Assembly: GCA_937916515.1 (NCBI GenBank)
Contig: CALFSX010000300.1
Location: forward strand, 1-43,254
Direction of reading: 5' to 3'
DNA: 43,254 nt
Source: an uncultured Planctomycetaceae bacterium
GTDB lineage: Bacteria > Planctomycetota > Planctomycetia > Planctomycetales > Planctomycetaceae
Positions within the stretch are counted from its first letter, which is position 1. Every line of letters begins with the position of its first letter. Positions 7,135 to 16,028 of this stretch are shown here, one piece after another. Made by a program: the position numbers and the translations under genes. Under the pieces are notes generated by a model, which saw only the letters and a list, made by a program, of their open reading frames with translations, was not told the origin of the DNA and made no database searches.

Positions 7135-8799
7135 TTAGTGAATAAAGATGAATTCGTTGGAATTCAGCAAGGCCCAAAACAGGTCCTGATAAGCATTGGC
7201 TCGCATATTTGCAGGGTACGCTTTCACCATTTGTTGTGCCTTGGACATCTCACTGCGAGTCGGCCGGCGACTAAGTGCGGCGACGTACAGATCCTGCATT
7301 TTCTGGCTTTCGACGCCCGGACTGCTGAAGGTTTCAAACAGAAAGCTGCCACGATCGATGCTGACAGCCTTTTCGATCAGCTCGCTGTTCATCATCATCA
7401 AAGCTTGAGGAATCGTTCCGTTAAATGTTGTCGCTTCGTCGTTTTCGTCGTTGTCAAAGGCCACGACAAACTGCTGCATCCAGCGATTTCGCTGTTTTTC
7501 CTGCTCATCCCAGCCGCCTTTGCCTGATTTGTGAGCGTTTGACGCAACAATCAGAGAATCGTACAACTGTTCTGCCTGCATCGACTTTACGTACATGTGA
7601 CTGAACAGCGGCACTTCACCGGCAGCCGGATTGTCGACCATGTTGTCTTCGCCGAACTTGCTGGTCAGCGAATACGCTGCCGTGTTGGCGATGGTCTTGA
7701 TCAGCTTTTTGACATCGTAGCCAGTGCTGACAAATTCCGCCGAAAGACGGTCAAGAACTTCCGGATGTGAAGGAGCATTGTGTGGCCCCATGTCGTCAAC
7801 GGGCCGAGTGAAACCGTAGCCAAAGAAGTGTGCCCACATGCGATTGACGAATGCTTTGGCAATGATCGGTGTTTCACCGTTGTCTGTTGAAACCAGCAGC
7901 TTGCCGAATTCTTTACGACGATCAAAAGCGTCTGGTTCAATCGCTTTGCCTTCATAAATCGGAAACGCCACCTGCATCAGGCCGCTGCGTTTTTCGAAGT
8001 AGACTGGACCGTTGAAATCGCGTGTCACAACTTCTGAGTAGTCATCCACCTGGCGGCCCGTATTTGGATCCGTCTTACGATGATCAACCTTGCGTACCTG
8101 CCGAAAGAAGCTGTTAAATTCCCAGAACTGTGCCTGCTGCCAGTTGTTGAACGGGTGGTTGTGACATTGAGTACACTGCACCTGCATGCCCAGAAACAGC
8201 TTAGTGGTTTTGGCCGTCAACTGTACGGCTTCGTCGTTCAGCTGCATTTGAGCCAGAATGTAATTGACGGCTCCGTTTTCTTCGAAGTGGCCTTCGCCCG
8301 TGACCAGATCGACAACGATATCATCCCATGGCCGATTTTTCGCAAAAGCTTCGCGGAAGAATTTTTCCATTCCATTGCGGCTGACTCGTCGCGGAGTTCC
8401 TCGACCAATGCAATTATTCGTCCAGATGGTAGTGAAGTTGCGAATATAGTCCTGGCTGTCGACAAGCTGGTCAATCAGCACTGATTTTTTGCGAGGGCTT
8501 TCATCTTCAATAAAAGCGTTCACTTCTTCCAGAGAAGGAATACGTCCAACAATGTCCAGGTGAACTCGACGAACCCATTCTTCGTCGCTGGCGACTTCAG
8601 AAGGTGAAATCTCGTTGTCCTTATATCCCTGCTCAATCTTCTGGTTGATGAATTCAACTGTTGACAAAGCGGTTGAGTCCGAGACGGCAGCTGCTTCGTC
8701 GGCAGACAATTGGCCAGCACCAGCCAAGGTAAACATGGCGGTCAGGCAAATGGCTGACGTGTTCAGCTTCCGCATCGTCCATCGTGGAACAAAGTTCAT
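7135..8799 (-). CDS. Secreted DUF1549/DUF1553 protein with CxxCH motif
   Basis: A 554-residue protein starting at ATG 8799, with AGGAG about 8 bases upstream. Residues 9-34 look like a Sec signal peptide (MRKLNTSAICLTAMFTLAG, cleavage probably near LSA-DEA). DUF1549 (PSCyt2) covers about 45-240 and includes C209-T-Q-C212-H213-N-H-P-F. DUF1553 (PSD1) covers about 290-545 (AKAFVNRMWAHFFGYGFTRPVDDMG, PEVLDRLS). It is a paralogue of the C-terminal ~500 residues of the membrane-anchored fusion at 2669-4846 but has no anti-sigma part. It is followed at 154 bp by the DUF1501 gene, so the two probably form a unit. The motif CxxCH with downstream HPF is shared by both paralogues and could bind haem c or metal; this has not been settled for the family as far as I know. 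Confidence 0.92.
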   Translation of the reverse strand: MNFVPRWTMRKLNTSAICLTAMFTLAGAGQLSADEAAAVSDSTALSTVEFINQKIEQGYKDNEISPSEVASDEEWVRRVHLDIVGRIPSLEEVNAFIEDESPRKKSVLIDQLVDSQDYIRNFTTIWTNNCIGRGTPRRVSRNGMEKFFREAFAKNRPWDDIVVDLVTGEGHFEENGAVNYILAQMQLNDEAVQLTAKTTKLFLGMQVQCTQCHNHPFNNWQQAQFWEFNSFFRQVRKVDHRKTDPNTGRQVDDYSEVVTRDFNGPVYFEKRSGLMQVAFPIYEGKAIEPDAFDRRKEFGKLLVSTDNGETPIIAKAFVNRMWAHFFGYGFTRPVDDMGPHNAPSHPEVLDRLSAEFVSTGYDVKKLIKTIANTAAYSLTSKFGEDNMVDNPAAGEVPLFSHMYVKSMQAEQLYDSLIVASNAHKSGKGGWDEQEKQRNRWMQQFVVAFDNDENDEATTFNGTIPQALMMMNSELIEKAVSIDRGSFLFETFSSPGVESQKMQDLYVAALSRRPTRSEMSKAQQMVKAYPANMRANAYQDLFWALLNSNEFIFIH

Positions 8800-8856
8800 T
8801 TTGATTCTCCTGCGACTTAAAAACAGCTCACCATTTCAACGCGCGGCCAGCACGCT

Positions 8857-8868
8857 TTATTCTGCTAA
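8857..8868 (-). promoter_or_regulatory. Shared 12-mer TTAGCAGAATAA upstream of a DUF1549 gene
   Basis: On the minus strand TTAGCAGAATAA lies 57 bases before the start codon of the secreted DUF1549 protein. The identical 12-mer lies 82 bases before the giant surface-protein gene (42812-42823). The AT-rich core could be a -10-like or activator element. No consensus -35 is visible at correct spacing, so the role is speculative. Confidence 0.25.
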
Positions 8869-9285
8869 AAACAGAAGCAATTTACCAATCTTAACCAAAT
8901 TCCGGCAAATCTTCGACGCGGCTTATGACCTATACAGCCACGCTCGCGAATCTCGGCAGACTCCACTAACCTTTGGTTTTGCTGAAACGGCACCCTGAAA
9001 GGTACAACATGACTTGCCGTTTGTGTTCGCCGTATTTTGCCAGATAACGAGCCAATTGCCAGAAAATCGCTGAAAACAGGGGTCATTCGGCGTAGTTCCC
9101 ATAGGTTGCATCACGTAAACAACCCCATAAAACTGCCCGTTTTTCGTGTCCGGAACCGGCCGCAGACTCGCACTTTGAATACAGAACGCAACAAAACCGT
9201 GAACTCGTTCACTTTGATGAAATGTTTCGAAATCGCCTTAAACGCCGTTTCAGAAAACATTCGACGCGACAGCTAAAAACCGTCC

Positions 9286-9298
9286 GAGGCACGGCCTC
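9286..9298. repeat. Solo GAGGC-ACG-GCCTC palindrome
   Basis: A 5-bp stem with a 3-base loop, GAGGCACGGCCTC, identical in stem to the palindrome inside the dispersed repeats at 10726, 13927 and 20242. On the minus strand it is followed within a few bases by GGACGGTTTTT. It may be a fragment of that repeat family or a weak terminator. Confidence 0.35.
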
Positions 9299-9323
9299 AT
9301 AAAATCAATCAGGCGAAAAACGA

Positions 9324-10718
9324 ATGAAGATTACTTTTCTGGGAGCCGCTGGCGAAGTTACTGGCAGCCAGCATCTTATCGAAACCGATTCGCGACGCAT
9401 TCTGCTTGATTGCGGGCTGTTTCAGGGAAGGTCGGAGGAAACACGGCCAAAAAACGAAAAGTTCCACTGCGTGCCGCGAAAACTGGACGCCGTCATTCTG
9501 TCTCACGCCCACATCGACCATTCAGGGAATCTGCCCGGTCTGGTCAAGGCGGGGTTTGAAGGACCCATTTTCTGCACTCGAGCCACCGCAGATATCGCCT
9601 CAATGATGCTGCGAGACAGTGCAAAGATCCAAAAAGAAGACGCCAAATATCACGCTAAAAAGGCGGCTCCCGGCGAACCCGTTTTTGAAGCTTTGTACAC
9701 AGAAGAACACGCCAGAGAAGTTGCCAAGCTGTTTGAATACGTTCGAGTCGGCGCATGGGAAACTCTGGGAGACGACGTTCGCTTGAGATTCCATCATGCC
9801 GGTCATATTTTGGGAGCTGCCATCACGGAACTGGAACTTCTGGACGAAGGCGAATGGAAGCGACTGGTCTTCACCGGCGATCTGGGCAGACGCGATCAGC
9901 CGCTGCTGCACGATCCCGCCACCGTTGAACGAGCTGACGTGGTGATTACAGAATCCACGTACGGCAATCGAGTTCATCCGAATTCCGCCGACGTCAAATC
10001 TGAACTGCAACGCATCATCTGTGCGGCGTCTACCAAGCGAGGAAAAGTGATCATTCCCGCGTTCAGCCTCGGGCGAACTCAGATGATCGTGTACCTGTTA
10101 AACGAACTTCGCAACGAAGATGCCTTGTGTCGCGTGCCGGTTTACATCGACAGTCCACTGGCAACGCGGCTGACCGACGTCTATCGCGATCATCAGGAAG
10201 ACATGGATGAAGACGTCAAAGAAACGCTGAAATACGACGACGACATTTTTGAATTCGATGGGCTCACCTATATTCAGTCGCACGACGAAAGCATCGCTCT
10301 AAACAAGCGACCCGGCCCGTTTGTCGTGATCTCAGCCAGTGGCATGTGCGAAAACGGTCGAGTTGTCCATCACTTGAAACACACGGTTTCTGACCCCAAC
10401 AGCACAATTCTGATCATCGGATTTCAAGCCGCTGGAACGCTCGGACGGCAACTGGTCGAACGTCGCGAACATGTCTACATTCACGGACGCCGGATACCGT
10501 TAAATGCCACAGTGGAAACAATTAATGGCCTGTCGGCTCACGCAGACGCGGAAGATCTGAAATGGTGGTTTGACGAACTGCAGAAAAAGGGTGGCTGCGG
10601 CCAGGCCTTCATCGTGCACGGTGAAAATTCAGGAGCCACCGCATTGGCAGAACTCATTAACGACTGCTGCGACGTGCCACCAATCATTCCTCAGTACGGC
10701 GAAAGCTTCGAAGTTTAA
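9324..10718 (+). CDS. Beta-CASP metallo-beta-lactamase-fold hydrolase (RNA-processing type)
   Basis: A 464-residue protein. The metallo-beta-lactamase core carries the zinc motif H61-A-H63-I-D65-H66 (ILSHAHIDHSGNLP), with further conserved points at HHAGHILGAA and FTGDLGR. A beta-CASP insert follows (TESTYGNR, IPAFSLGRTQMIVYLL, VYIDSPLA, SASGMCENGRVVHHL). The C-terminal RMMBL-like segment ends in GLSAHADAEDL and FIVHGE. This arrangement is that of the Ysh1/CPSF73-like bacterial and archaeal family that cleaves RNA, so a ribonuclease role is likely but unproven. It is not the RNase J type, which has a different C-terminus. The start has only a weak AGGCGA upstream. It is divergent from the DUF1549 gene and is followed immediately by a dispersed palindromic repeat. 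Confidence 0.93.
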   Translation: MKITFLGAAGEVTGSQHLIETDSRRILLDCGLFQGRSEETRPKNEKFHCVPRKLDAVILSHAHIDHSGNLPGLVKAGFEGPIFCTRATADIASMMLRDSAKIQKEDAKYHAKKAAPGEPVFEALYTEEHAREVAKLFEYVRVGAWETLGDDVRLRFHHAGHILGAAITELELLDEGEWKRLVFTGDLGRRDQPLLHDPATVERADVVITESTYGNRVHPNSADVKSELQRIICAASTKRGKVIIPAFSLGRTQMIVYLLNELRNEDALCRVPVYIDSPLATRLTDVYRDHQEDMDEDVKETLKYDDDIFEFDGLTYIQSHDESIALNKRPGPFVVISASGMCENGRVVHHLKHTVSDPNSTILIIGFQAAGTLGRQLVERREHVYIHGRRIPLNATVETINGLSAHADAEDLKWWFDELQKKGGCGQAFIVHGENSGATALAELINDCCDVPPIIPQYGESFEV

Positions 10719-10725
10719 CAGGGGA

Positions 10726-10960
10726 GATTTCTTAAAGCAGCAAACTTGTTCACGTTGAGTCAAGTTTTCAGAGCGACAACGCAGCGTTTCTGAGCGTCAG
10801 CTCGAATGGTCTGAGGCACCGCCTCGTTAAAGTCTTACTTAAAATGTCTCGCGCACGGTGCGCGAATGTTGGTCGTAGCAACAACGGAGCGACTCGGCGA
10901 TTCAAGCGTTCCAACTTTGTTCTGCGTGCCACGCCTATGGGGCAAACGCGAAGTCCTTGG
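10726..10960 (-). repeat. Dispersed palindromic repeat, copy A (full length, diverged)
   Basis: Read on the minus strand this is a full-length match to copy C at 20242-20473. Shared blocks include TCGCCGAG.CGCTCCGTTGT, AGTAAGACT, ACGAGGC.GTGCCTCAGACC, GCTCAGAAACGC and GAAAACTTGACTCAAC. It starts 7 bases after the stop of the beta-CASP gene. The GAGGC/GCCTC, GAGC/GCTC and AAACTTG/CAAGTTT stems are intact here, while the CAAGGGC stem is degraded. Confidence 0.85.
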
Positions 10961-11394
10961 TAAGAACAGTCCCGAATTAACTTCCGGATCTCTGTATCGC
11001 AACTATTTCGGTACAATTCCCAAGAGGCTCATCGCTTTTGAATGCCCCCTTTTCGGAGGATGCAAACGATCAATCGCGGATCGGTTTTCCAGGCTTGACG
11101 TTCAGATTCCGCGAAACTTTTGACACGCGTTCGGGTTCAGCAGGCATCCAGGCGTTTCTGGAAAGTGGTGAAATCTGGCGGCTTCTGCCTGTCGCAGTCT
11201 AAAACGTTCATTCCGGTTAAGTTTGTCGGAACGTTGTTGAGACTTCAGGAACCGGGTATGATGAAATCCTGCGAGCTATCTGATTCCCTTCTGTTCCCCC
11301 ACCAGCCCACCGGCTGGGTGAGTGAATCCCGCCATCCATGACATCTGCCGCTTCTTTATTTTCCACTAACCACGCTCAGACATCAGGCGTTTCG
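10961..11394. other. Intergenic region before the alcohol dehydrogenase
   Basis: About 430 bases without a credible gene. It holds a possible promoter at 11234-11262 and a short GC-rich inverted repeat, CACCAGCC/GGCTGGGTG, near 11300-11317. Nothing else is recognised. Confidence 0.5.
11234..11262 (+). promoter_or_regulatory. Weak sigma-70-like promoter candidate
   Basis: TTGTTG at 11234-11239 and TATGAT at 11257-11262 are spaced by 17 bases. The -10 matches the consensus at 5 of 6 positions and the -35 at only 3. It would place transcription start about 125 bases before the chosen start of the alcohol dehydrogenase. Confidence 0.25.
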
Positions 11395-12549
11395 ATGTTT
11401 GATTACCAGCCGCGAACACGAGTCGTTTTTGGTGCGGGCAGTTTTTCGACGCTGGGGCAGGTGGCCAAAGAATTTGGGAAGCAAAAAGTTCTGCTGGTGA
11501 CCGATCCTGGGCTAAAAAAAGCGGGGCACAGCGATCGAGCCAAATCGTTGCTTGGCGATGCCGGGTTGAACGTGGCGGTGTTTGATGATGTTGCCGCAAA
11601 TCCGACCACAGACGATGTTGACCGCTGCGTTGCCTTTGCCAAAGAGCACCAGAGCGAACTGATTATCGGACTGGGCGGCGGCAGCAGCATGGACTGCGCC
11701 AAAGGTGCCAACTTTCTGCTGACAAACGGCGGCCGCATGCACGATTATCGAGGCGTCGGCAAGGCGACTCGCGAGATGCTGCCGATGATCGCGGTTCCCA
11801 CCACATCAGGAACCGGCAGCGAAGCTCAAAGTTTCGCCGTCATCGCCGATGCGGAAACTCACATGAAAATGCCTTGCGGAGACCCCAAAGCCGCCTGCAA
11901 GGTCGCGATTCTTGATCCGGAACTCACCATCACCATGCCGCGATCGGTGGCTGCGGCAACCGGTATCGACGCGATGACTCACGCTATCGAAAGCTTCGTT
12001 ACCAGGAAGCGTAATCCCGTTTCACAAATGTTCGCTTCTCAGGCGTGGCAACTTCTTGCCAAGTCGTTTCCGATCATTATGGACCAGCCCGAAAACGTTG
12101 AGGCTCGCGGCGAGATGTTACTGGGGGCTCACCTGGCAGGAGCCGCCATCGAAAACAGCATGCTGGGATCGGCTCATGCCACCGCTAATCCACTTTCAGC
12201 TCATTTCCACACCGTGCATGGCATCGCAGTGGGAGTGATGTTGCCGCATATCGTGCGTTGGAATGCTTCTGAAGTGGGAAGACTCTACCGACAACTGGCA
12301 ATGGACGCCGGATGGGCTGAACGTTCTGACAGCCCGGAGCAGGCAGCAGAAGCTCTTGCGGAAGGATTTACGGGGTTCTTGAAACTTGCCGGCATGCCAA
12401 CAAATTTGTCCACTGCCGTTGCAGGTGGCATAAACGATGGAATGCTGCAGACTCTGGCAAACGAAGCCACTCAGCAGTGGACGGCGACCTTCAATCCACG
12501 AACAATGGATGCTGAGGCGTTTCAACAGGTTTACAGGAATGCCTTGTAG
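11395..12549 (+). CDS. Iron-containing alcohol dehydrogenase
   Basis: NAD(P)-dependent group III alcohol dehydrogenase of 384 residues from the ATG at 11395. That start gives MFDYQPRTRVVFGAGS, the usual family beginning; a longer frame from 11338 adds 19 residues that do not look conserved. The dinucleotide-binding motif GGGSSMD is at 94-100. The metal ligands are all present: D192 and H196 (IDAMTHAIE), H261 (GSAHATANPLSAH) and H275 (FHTVHG). Their spacing matches well-known Fe-ADHs such as FucO. The substrate cannot be read from sequence; family members act on ethanol, butanol, 1,2-propanediol, 1,3-propanediol or hydroxy acids. It stands alone, between a dispersed repeat and a small hairpin. 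Confidence 0.95.
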   Translation: MFDYQPRTRVVFGAGSFSTLGQVAKEFGKQKVLLVTDPGLKKAGHSDRAKSLLGDAGLNVAVFDDVAANPTTDDVDRCVAFAKEHQSELIIGLGGGSSMDCAKGANFLLTNGGRMHDYRGVGKATREMLPMIAVPTTSGTGSEAQSFAVIADAETHMKMPCGDPKAACKVAILDPELTITMPRSVAAATGIDAMTHAIESFVTRKRNPVSQMFASQAWQLLAKSFPIIMDQPENVEARGEMLLGAHLAGAAIENSMLGSAHATANPLSAHFHTVHGIAVGVMLPHIVRWNASEVGRLYRQLAMDAGWAERSDSPEQAAEALAEGFTGFLKLAGMPTNLSTAVAGGINDGMLQTLANEATQQWTATFNPRTMDAEAFQQVYRNAL

Positions 12550-12552
12550 CCT

Positions 12553-12574
12553 TCGGGTGACGCTGGTCACTCGG
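12553..12574 (+). terminator. Candidate terminator hairpin after the alcohol dehydrogenase
   Basis: TCGGGTGAC and GTCACTCGG form a nine-pair stem (two wobble pairs) with a GCTG loop, starting 4 bases after the stop codon. The following CACATTGCTTTT is only partly T-rich, so the termination strength is uncertain. Confidence 0.4.
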
Positions 12575-12696
12575 CACATTGCTTTTGTGAATTCACAATA
12601 CGCGACAGTACATTATTCTGACTGAACATCATTCGGTGTCCTGGTTCACCGGTATTCTGGATGCTCCAGTGTTCCATGTTCACCAGAAAAAATTGA

Positions 12697-13926
12697 ATGA
12701 CCGCCATGTCGAATCGAATCACCAGACGAAATTCAATTGCTGCCGCTGCGGGAAGTCTTGCGGCGTTGGGGCTGTCTAAGTTTGCGATCGCGAATGATGA
12801 AGTCACATCAGCGACCACACCTGCAATATCCAAAGCCGCAGCGACGCCAGTAACGCCTCCAACTGACACCAGCTGGGCCTCTTTCCGAAACGGTGCGGCT
12901 CAACGAGGCATCGCGAAATCCGCGCTTAGCAAGGACCCTCAGCTGAAGTGGGAAGTTGCTTCTCGCGATGGCTGGATTGCGACCTGTGCGATCGTCGGCA
13001 ATCACGTTTATGCTCCTGCTCTTTTCGGGTACCTGCATTGCTTCGACAAAGAAACCGGGGCGGAACTTTGGAAATATCGTTCCATCGACAACCCGGACGA
13101 AAAGAAATTCGCCCCCGGCTTCAAAGCGGCGCCTCTAGTGTCAGCAACTGCAGTCTATGTTGGCGACGAAGACGGCGTGCTGCACGCCATCGATCGATCC
13201 ACGGGTAAGTTATTGTGGAAGTATTCCACCGATGCGGAAATCGCAGGTGGAGTCGCGGTTTATAACGACAACATCCTGCTGGCTTCTCACGATGCCTTTC
13301 TGTACTGCCTGAACAAAGCTGGCGAAGAACAGTGGAAGTTCCAGACAAATGATCGCATCAACTGTTCGCCGGCGGTTGTGGAAACCTTCAGTTTCGTGAG
13401 CGGCTGCGACGAGCATCTGCGAGTGATTGACCTGACGAATGGCAGCGAAGTTCGCGACGTACCCATGGGATCGTACATGATCGCTTCGCCGGCCGTCGTC
13501 GATGAAATGCTGTATGTAGGATCTCACGCAGGCGACGTGGCGGGCGTTAACTGGAAAACCGGCGACATCAAGTGGCGATATAAAGCCACACGTGAGCTTC
13601 CGTTTCATGCTTCTGCCGCCGTAACAGACGATCTTGTCCTGGTTGGCGGACACGACAAACACATGCACGCCATAGATCGAACAACAGGTGAACGACGCTG
13701 GTTGTTTGCCACCAAGGCACGTATTGAATGTTCTGCGGCTGTCGTTGATAATCGGCTGTTCTTTGGTTCGGGCGACGGAAATGTCTACGGGTTGTCGGTC
13801 GAAGACGGCACCGAAGTGTGGAAATACAATGCCGGTAAACCGGTGAACGCAGGCGTGGCAATCGGCGAAGGCTGCCTGGTTGTGGGTGAAGATTCCAGCA
13901 ACGGACGACTTCGATGTTTCGCCTGA
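12697..13926 (+). CDS. Tat-exported PQQ-type beta-propeller protein (BamB/quinoprotein-like)
   Basis: A 409-residue protein (or 406 from the second ATG at 12706; neither has a clear ribosome site). The N-terminus has a twin-arginine signal, ITRRNSIAAAAGSLAALGLSKFAIA, with likely cleavage near residue 32. The rest is at least seven beta-propeller blades of the PQQ type, each ending near a GxxxWK-like tryptophan: ALFGYLHCFDKETGAELWKY, GVLHAIDRSTGKLLWKY, FLYCLNKAGEEQWKF, GDVAGVNWKTGDIKWRY, HMHAIDRTTGERRWLF, GNVYGLSVEDGTEVWKY. No dehydrogenase catalytic motif is evident, so a binding or scaffold role is more likely than a quinoprotein enzyme. Tat export suggests folding in the cytoplasm, possibly around a cofactor. 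The stop TGA directly abuts, and may be supplied by, a dispersed repeat. Confidence 0.9.
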   Translation: MTAMSNRITRRNSIAAAAGSLAALGLSKFAIANDEVTSATTPAISKAAATPVTPPTDTSWASFRNGAAQRGIAKSALSKDPQLKWEVASRDGWIATCAIVGNHVYAPALFGYLHCFDKETGAELWKYRSIDNPDEKKFAPGFKAAPLVSATAVYVGDEDGVLHAIDRSTGKLLWKYSTDAEIAGGVAVYNDNILLASHDAFLYCLNKAGEEQWKFQTNDRINCSPAVVETFSFVSGCDEHLRVIDLTNGSEVRDVPMGSYMIASPAVVDEMLYVGSHAGDVAGVNWKTGDIKWRYKATRELPFHASAAVTDDLVLVGGHDKHMHAIDRTTGERRWLFATKARIECSAAVVDNRLFFGSGDGNVYGLSVEDGTEVWKYNAGKPVNAGVAIGEGCLVVGEDSSNGRLRCFA

Positions 13927-14070
13927 CAAGGGCTTCGCCCTTGCCCCAGTGGCGTGGCCTGCGACAGAACGTGGAAAGTTTCAATCGCCGAGCTGCTCCG
14001 CTATCGCTAAGAGGATCGTGTACACATCAATTTGAGTAAGACTTCAATACATTGACGAGGCAGTGCCTCA
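13927..14070 (+). repeat. Dispersed palindromic repeat, copy B (3'-truncated)
   Basis: Starts at the base after the PQQ-protein stop with the perfect palindrome CAAGGGCTTCGCCCTTG (7-bp stem, TTC loop, 13927-13943). It continues with CAGTGGCGTGG, AATCGCCGAG.TGCTCCG, TTTGAGTAAGACTTC and the GAGGC-AGT-GCCTC stem at 14057-14069. It lacks the final third found in copies A and C. The leading hairpin could act as a transcript end or stabiliser. Confidence 0.85.
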
Positions 14071-14145
14071 AACAGCAGTTGCGGCTGAACCGCTGCAGCT
14101 GTGCCCCTCGAATATCAGACAACTACAATCACAGATAAGATCGCT

Positions 14146-15465
14146 ATGACAACACTCGACGTATCCACCACAACCGAAGTTGGCAGCTACTTTATTTCCA
14201 ACTATCCGCCGTTCTCGTTGTGGACAGGCGACAACGTACCTCAAGTGTACGAGGCTTTCGACAAAGCAAAAGCGGATACCGAAAAGACGCCTCTGGGGCT
14301 GTACATTCATATCCCGTTTTGCCGCAAGCGTTGCAAATTCTGCTACTTCCGCGTGTACACCAATCAGAATGCCAAGGCGATTGAAGACTACGTACAGTCT
14401 TTGATTAAAGAAATTGAACTCATCAGCCAGAAGCCCGGCGTACATGGCCGAGAGCTGGAGTTCGTCTATTTTGGCGGAGGAACACCATCTTATCTTAGTT
14501 CGAAGCAGCTCCGGTCGCTGCGTGAACGTATGAGCGAATACGTGACGTGGGACAAGGCCAAAGAGGTCACGTTTGAATGCGAACCGGGCACACTGAATCT
14601 GGAAAAAGTGCAGACGCTTAAAGACATCGGGATCACTCGAGTTTCTTTGGGAGTCGAAAACTTTAACGATAAGATTCTTGAAGAAAACGGGCGAGCACAC
14701 CTGTCGCCGGAAGTGATGAAAGCCTACGACTGGATTCAGGATGTGGGATTCCCGCAGGTTAACATCGACCTGATTGCCGGCATGGTTGGCGAAACCGACG
14801 AAAACTGGCATGACTGCGTGGAAAAAGCGATCGCCATGCAGCCGGACAATATCACCATGTATCAAATGGAACTGCCATTCAACACGGTGTATTCCAAAGA
14901 AATGAAGGAATCCGGAAACGCATCACCTGTGGCGGACTGGCCAACAAAACGACGCTGGGTCAGTGAGGCCATGGACCGTCTTGCAGAAGCTGGCTATCAC
15001 GCTTCCAGCGGTAACGAAATGATCAAGAACCCCGAAACCGATCACTTCATCTATCGCGACAATCTTTTCCGGGGCAGCGACTTGCTGGCGACGGGCGTGT
15101 CATCGTTCGGCCATTTTCAGGGAGTTCACTATCAGAACCTGGACCGCATTGAAGACTACATGGAAACCGTCAACAAAGGCGAACTTCCCATCAACAGAGC
15201 ATTGCAGCCAACTGCTCATCAGATTCTGATTCGAGAAGTTGTGTTACAACTGAAAGAAGGCCGCATCAATGCTGCCGCCTTCCGTCAGAAATTCGGAGTG
15301 AATATTCTGGAGCAGTTTTCGGAAGCCTTCAGTAACCAGCAGAAAGCTGGCTACATGACAGTGGAAGGCGACCAGATTGTGCTGACACGCAAAGGCCTGC
15401 TGCAGGTTGACAGCCTATTGCCTGAATACTTCGAAAAAGAACACCGGGCCATCCGTTACACTTAG
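14146..15465 (+). CDS. HemW/HemN-like radical SAM protein
   Basis: A 439-residue radical SAM enzyme from the ATG at 14146; a GTG at 14101 would add 15 residues, and neither start has a strong ribosome site. The [4Fe-4S]-binding motif is C59-RKR-C63-KF-C66 ([18 protein letters not shown]), with the glycine-rich SAM motif [11 protein letters not shown], then [17 protein letters not shown] and [13 protein letters not shown]-terminal helical domain follows (LREVV-type region, [17 protein letters not shown]). This is the coproporphyrinogen-III-oxidase-like family. True HemN has extra N-terminal and C-terminal features; HemW acts as a haem chaperone. The Y/F after the third cysteine and the overall length leave the exact role open. 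No other haem genes are nearby. Confidence 0.88.
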   Translation: MTTLDVSTTTEVGSYFISNYPPFSLWTGDNVPQVYEAFDKAKADTEKTPLGLYIHIPFCRKRCKFCYFRVYTNQNAKAIEDYVQSLIKEIELISQKPGVHGRELEFVYFGGGTPSYLSSKQLRSLRERMSEYVTWDKAKEVTFECEPGTLNLEKVQTLKDIGITRVSLGVENFNDKILEENGRAHLSPEVMKAYDWIQDVGFPQVNIDLIAGMVGETDENWHDCVEKAIAMQPDNITMYQMELPFNTVYSKEMKESGNASPVADWPTKRRWVSEAMDRLAEAGYHASSGNEMIKNPETDHFIYRDNLFRGSDLLATGVSSFGHFQGVHYQNLDRIEDYMETVNKGELPINRALQPTAHQILIREVVLQLKEGRINAAAFRQKFGVNILEQFSEAFSNQQKAGYMTVEGDQIVLTRKGLLQVDSLLPEYFEKEHRAIRYT

Positions 15466-15536
15466 GCGGACCCAGGAACTTTGTCAGCTGAATCAAGCCC
15501 GCCGCGGTCAGTAGTTGATCTTGCTGGGTGTCGTCG

Positions 15537-16025
15537 CTAAGCAGTGGGTTCGGTGGGCGACGAACGCTTGTCGATAAATTGTTGCAGCAGAATATGAGCC
15601 GCCAGTTTATCAATGCGGGCGCTGCGTTGTTTGCGAGTGAGCGACGCCTGCATCATCATCGCATCGGCGGTGACGCTGCTGTAACGTTCGTCCTGAAAAG
15701 CAACCGGAACTTTCAGCAGTCGAGACAACCAGGCTCCATAGTTGCGGGCTTCTCGCGATTTCTGACTTTCATCACCGCTCATGTGGACCGGCAGCCCGAC
15801 AACCAACCCCGCTATGTCGTATTCGGCGGCGACGTTGCAATAGAATCGTTCGTCAGCTTCACGGCCACTTCGCTGATAGTTATGAAGCGGGCTGGAATAT
15901 TCCTGATACGCATCGCAAACAGCAACGCCGACTCGCTTGGTGCCGTAATCAATTCCCAACAAGCGCCCGCGCCGAGGCACCTCTGCTTCGGCGGGATCTT
16001 TGGGCTGAGCTGGTTCGTCCATCAT
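15537..16025 (-). CDS. ruvX: RuvX/YqgF-type Holliday junction resolvase-like protein
   Basis: A 162-residue RNase-H-fold protein. The first acidic residue is D26 in LLGIDYGTKRVGVAV, followed by GLVVGLPVHMSG and FQDERYSSVTA, and a C-terminal D in ARIDKLAAHILLQQF. These are the hallmark motifs of the YqgF/RuvX family, implicated in 16S pre-rRNA 5'-end maturation and proposed as a Holliday-junction resolvase. About 18 additional charged residues precede the core. The ATG is 3 bases after the stop of the upstream thioredoxin/NHL gene, so the two are likely co-transcribed and translationally coupled. It converges with the radical SAM gene; the 71-base gap between them has no obvious terminator. 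Confidence 0.94.
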   Translation of the reverse strand: MMDEPAQPKDPAEAEVPRRGRLLGIDYGTKRVGVAVCDAYQEYSSPLHNYQRSGREADERFYCNVAAEYDIAGLVVGLPVHMSGDESQKSREARNYGAWLSRLLKVPVAFQDERYSSVTADAMMMQASLTRKQRSARIDKLAAHILLQQFIDKRSSPTEPTA

Positions 16026-16028
16026 GAA

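Larger units (their letters stand above)
8800..9323. other. Divergent intergenic region
   Basis: This 524-base region separates a minus-strand and a plus-strand gene and must hold promoters for both. I see no plausible gene. It contains the 12-mer at 8857-8868 that recurs upstream of the giant protein gene, and a small GAGGC/GCCTC palindrome at 9286-9298. No convincing -35/-10 pair was found by eye. Confidence 0.6.

Noticed and set aside
8865-9086. A 73-residue minus-strand frame in the divergent intergenic region
   Set aside because: No ribosome site and no recognisable motif; two overlapping frames of similar length argue for chance.
13210-13929. A 239-residue minus-strand frame opposite the PQQ-propeller gene
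   Set aside because: The plus-strand frame has the signal peptide and propeller blades; the antisense frame has none.
14068-14865. A 265-residue minus-strand open frame opposite the radical SAM gene
   Set aside because: It overlaps conserved radical SAM coding sequence and resembles no protein; long antisense frames are common in this composition.
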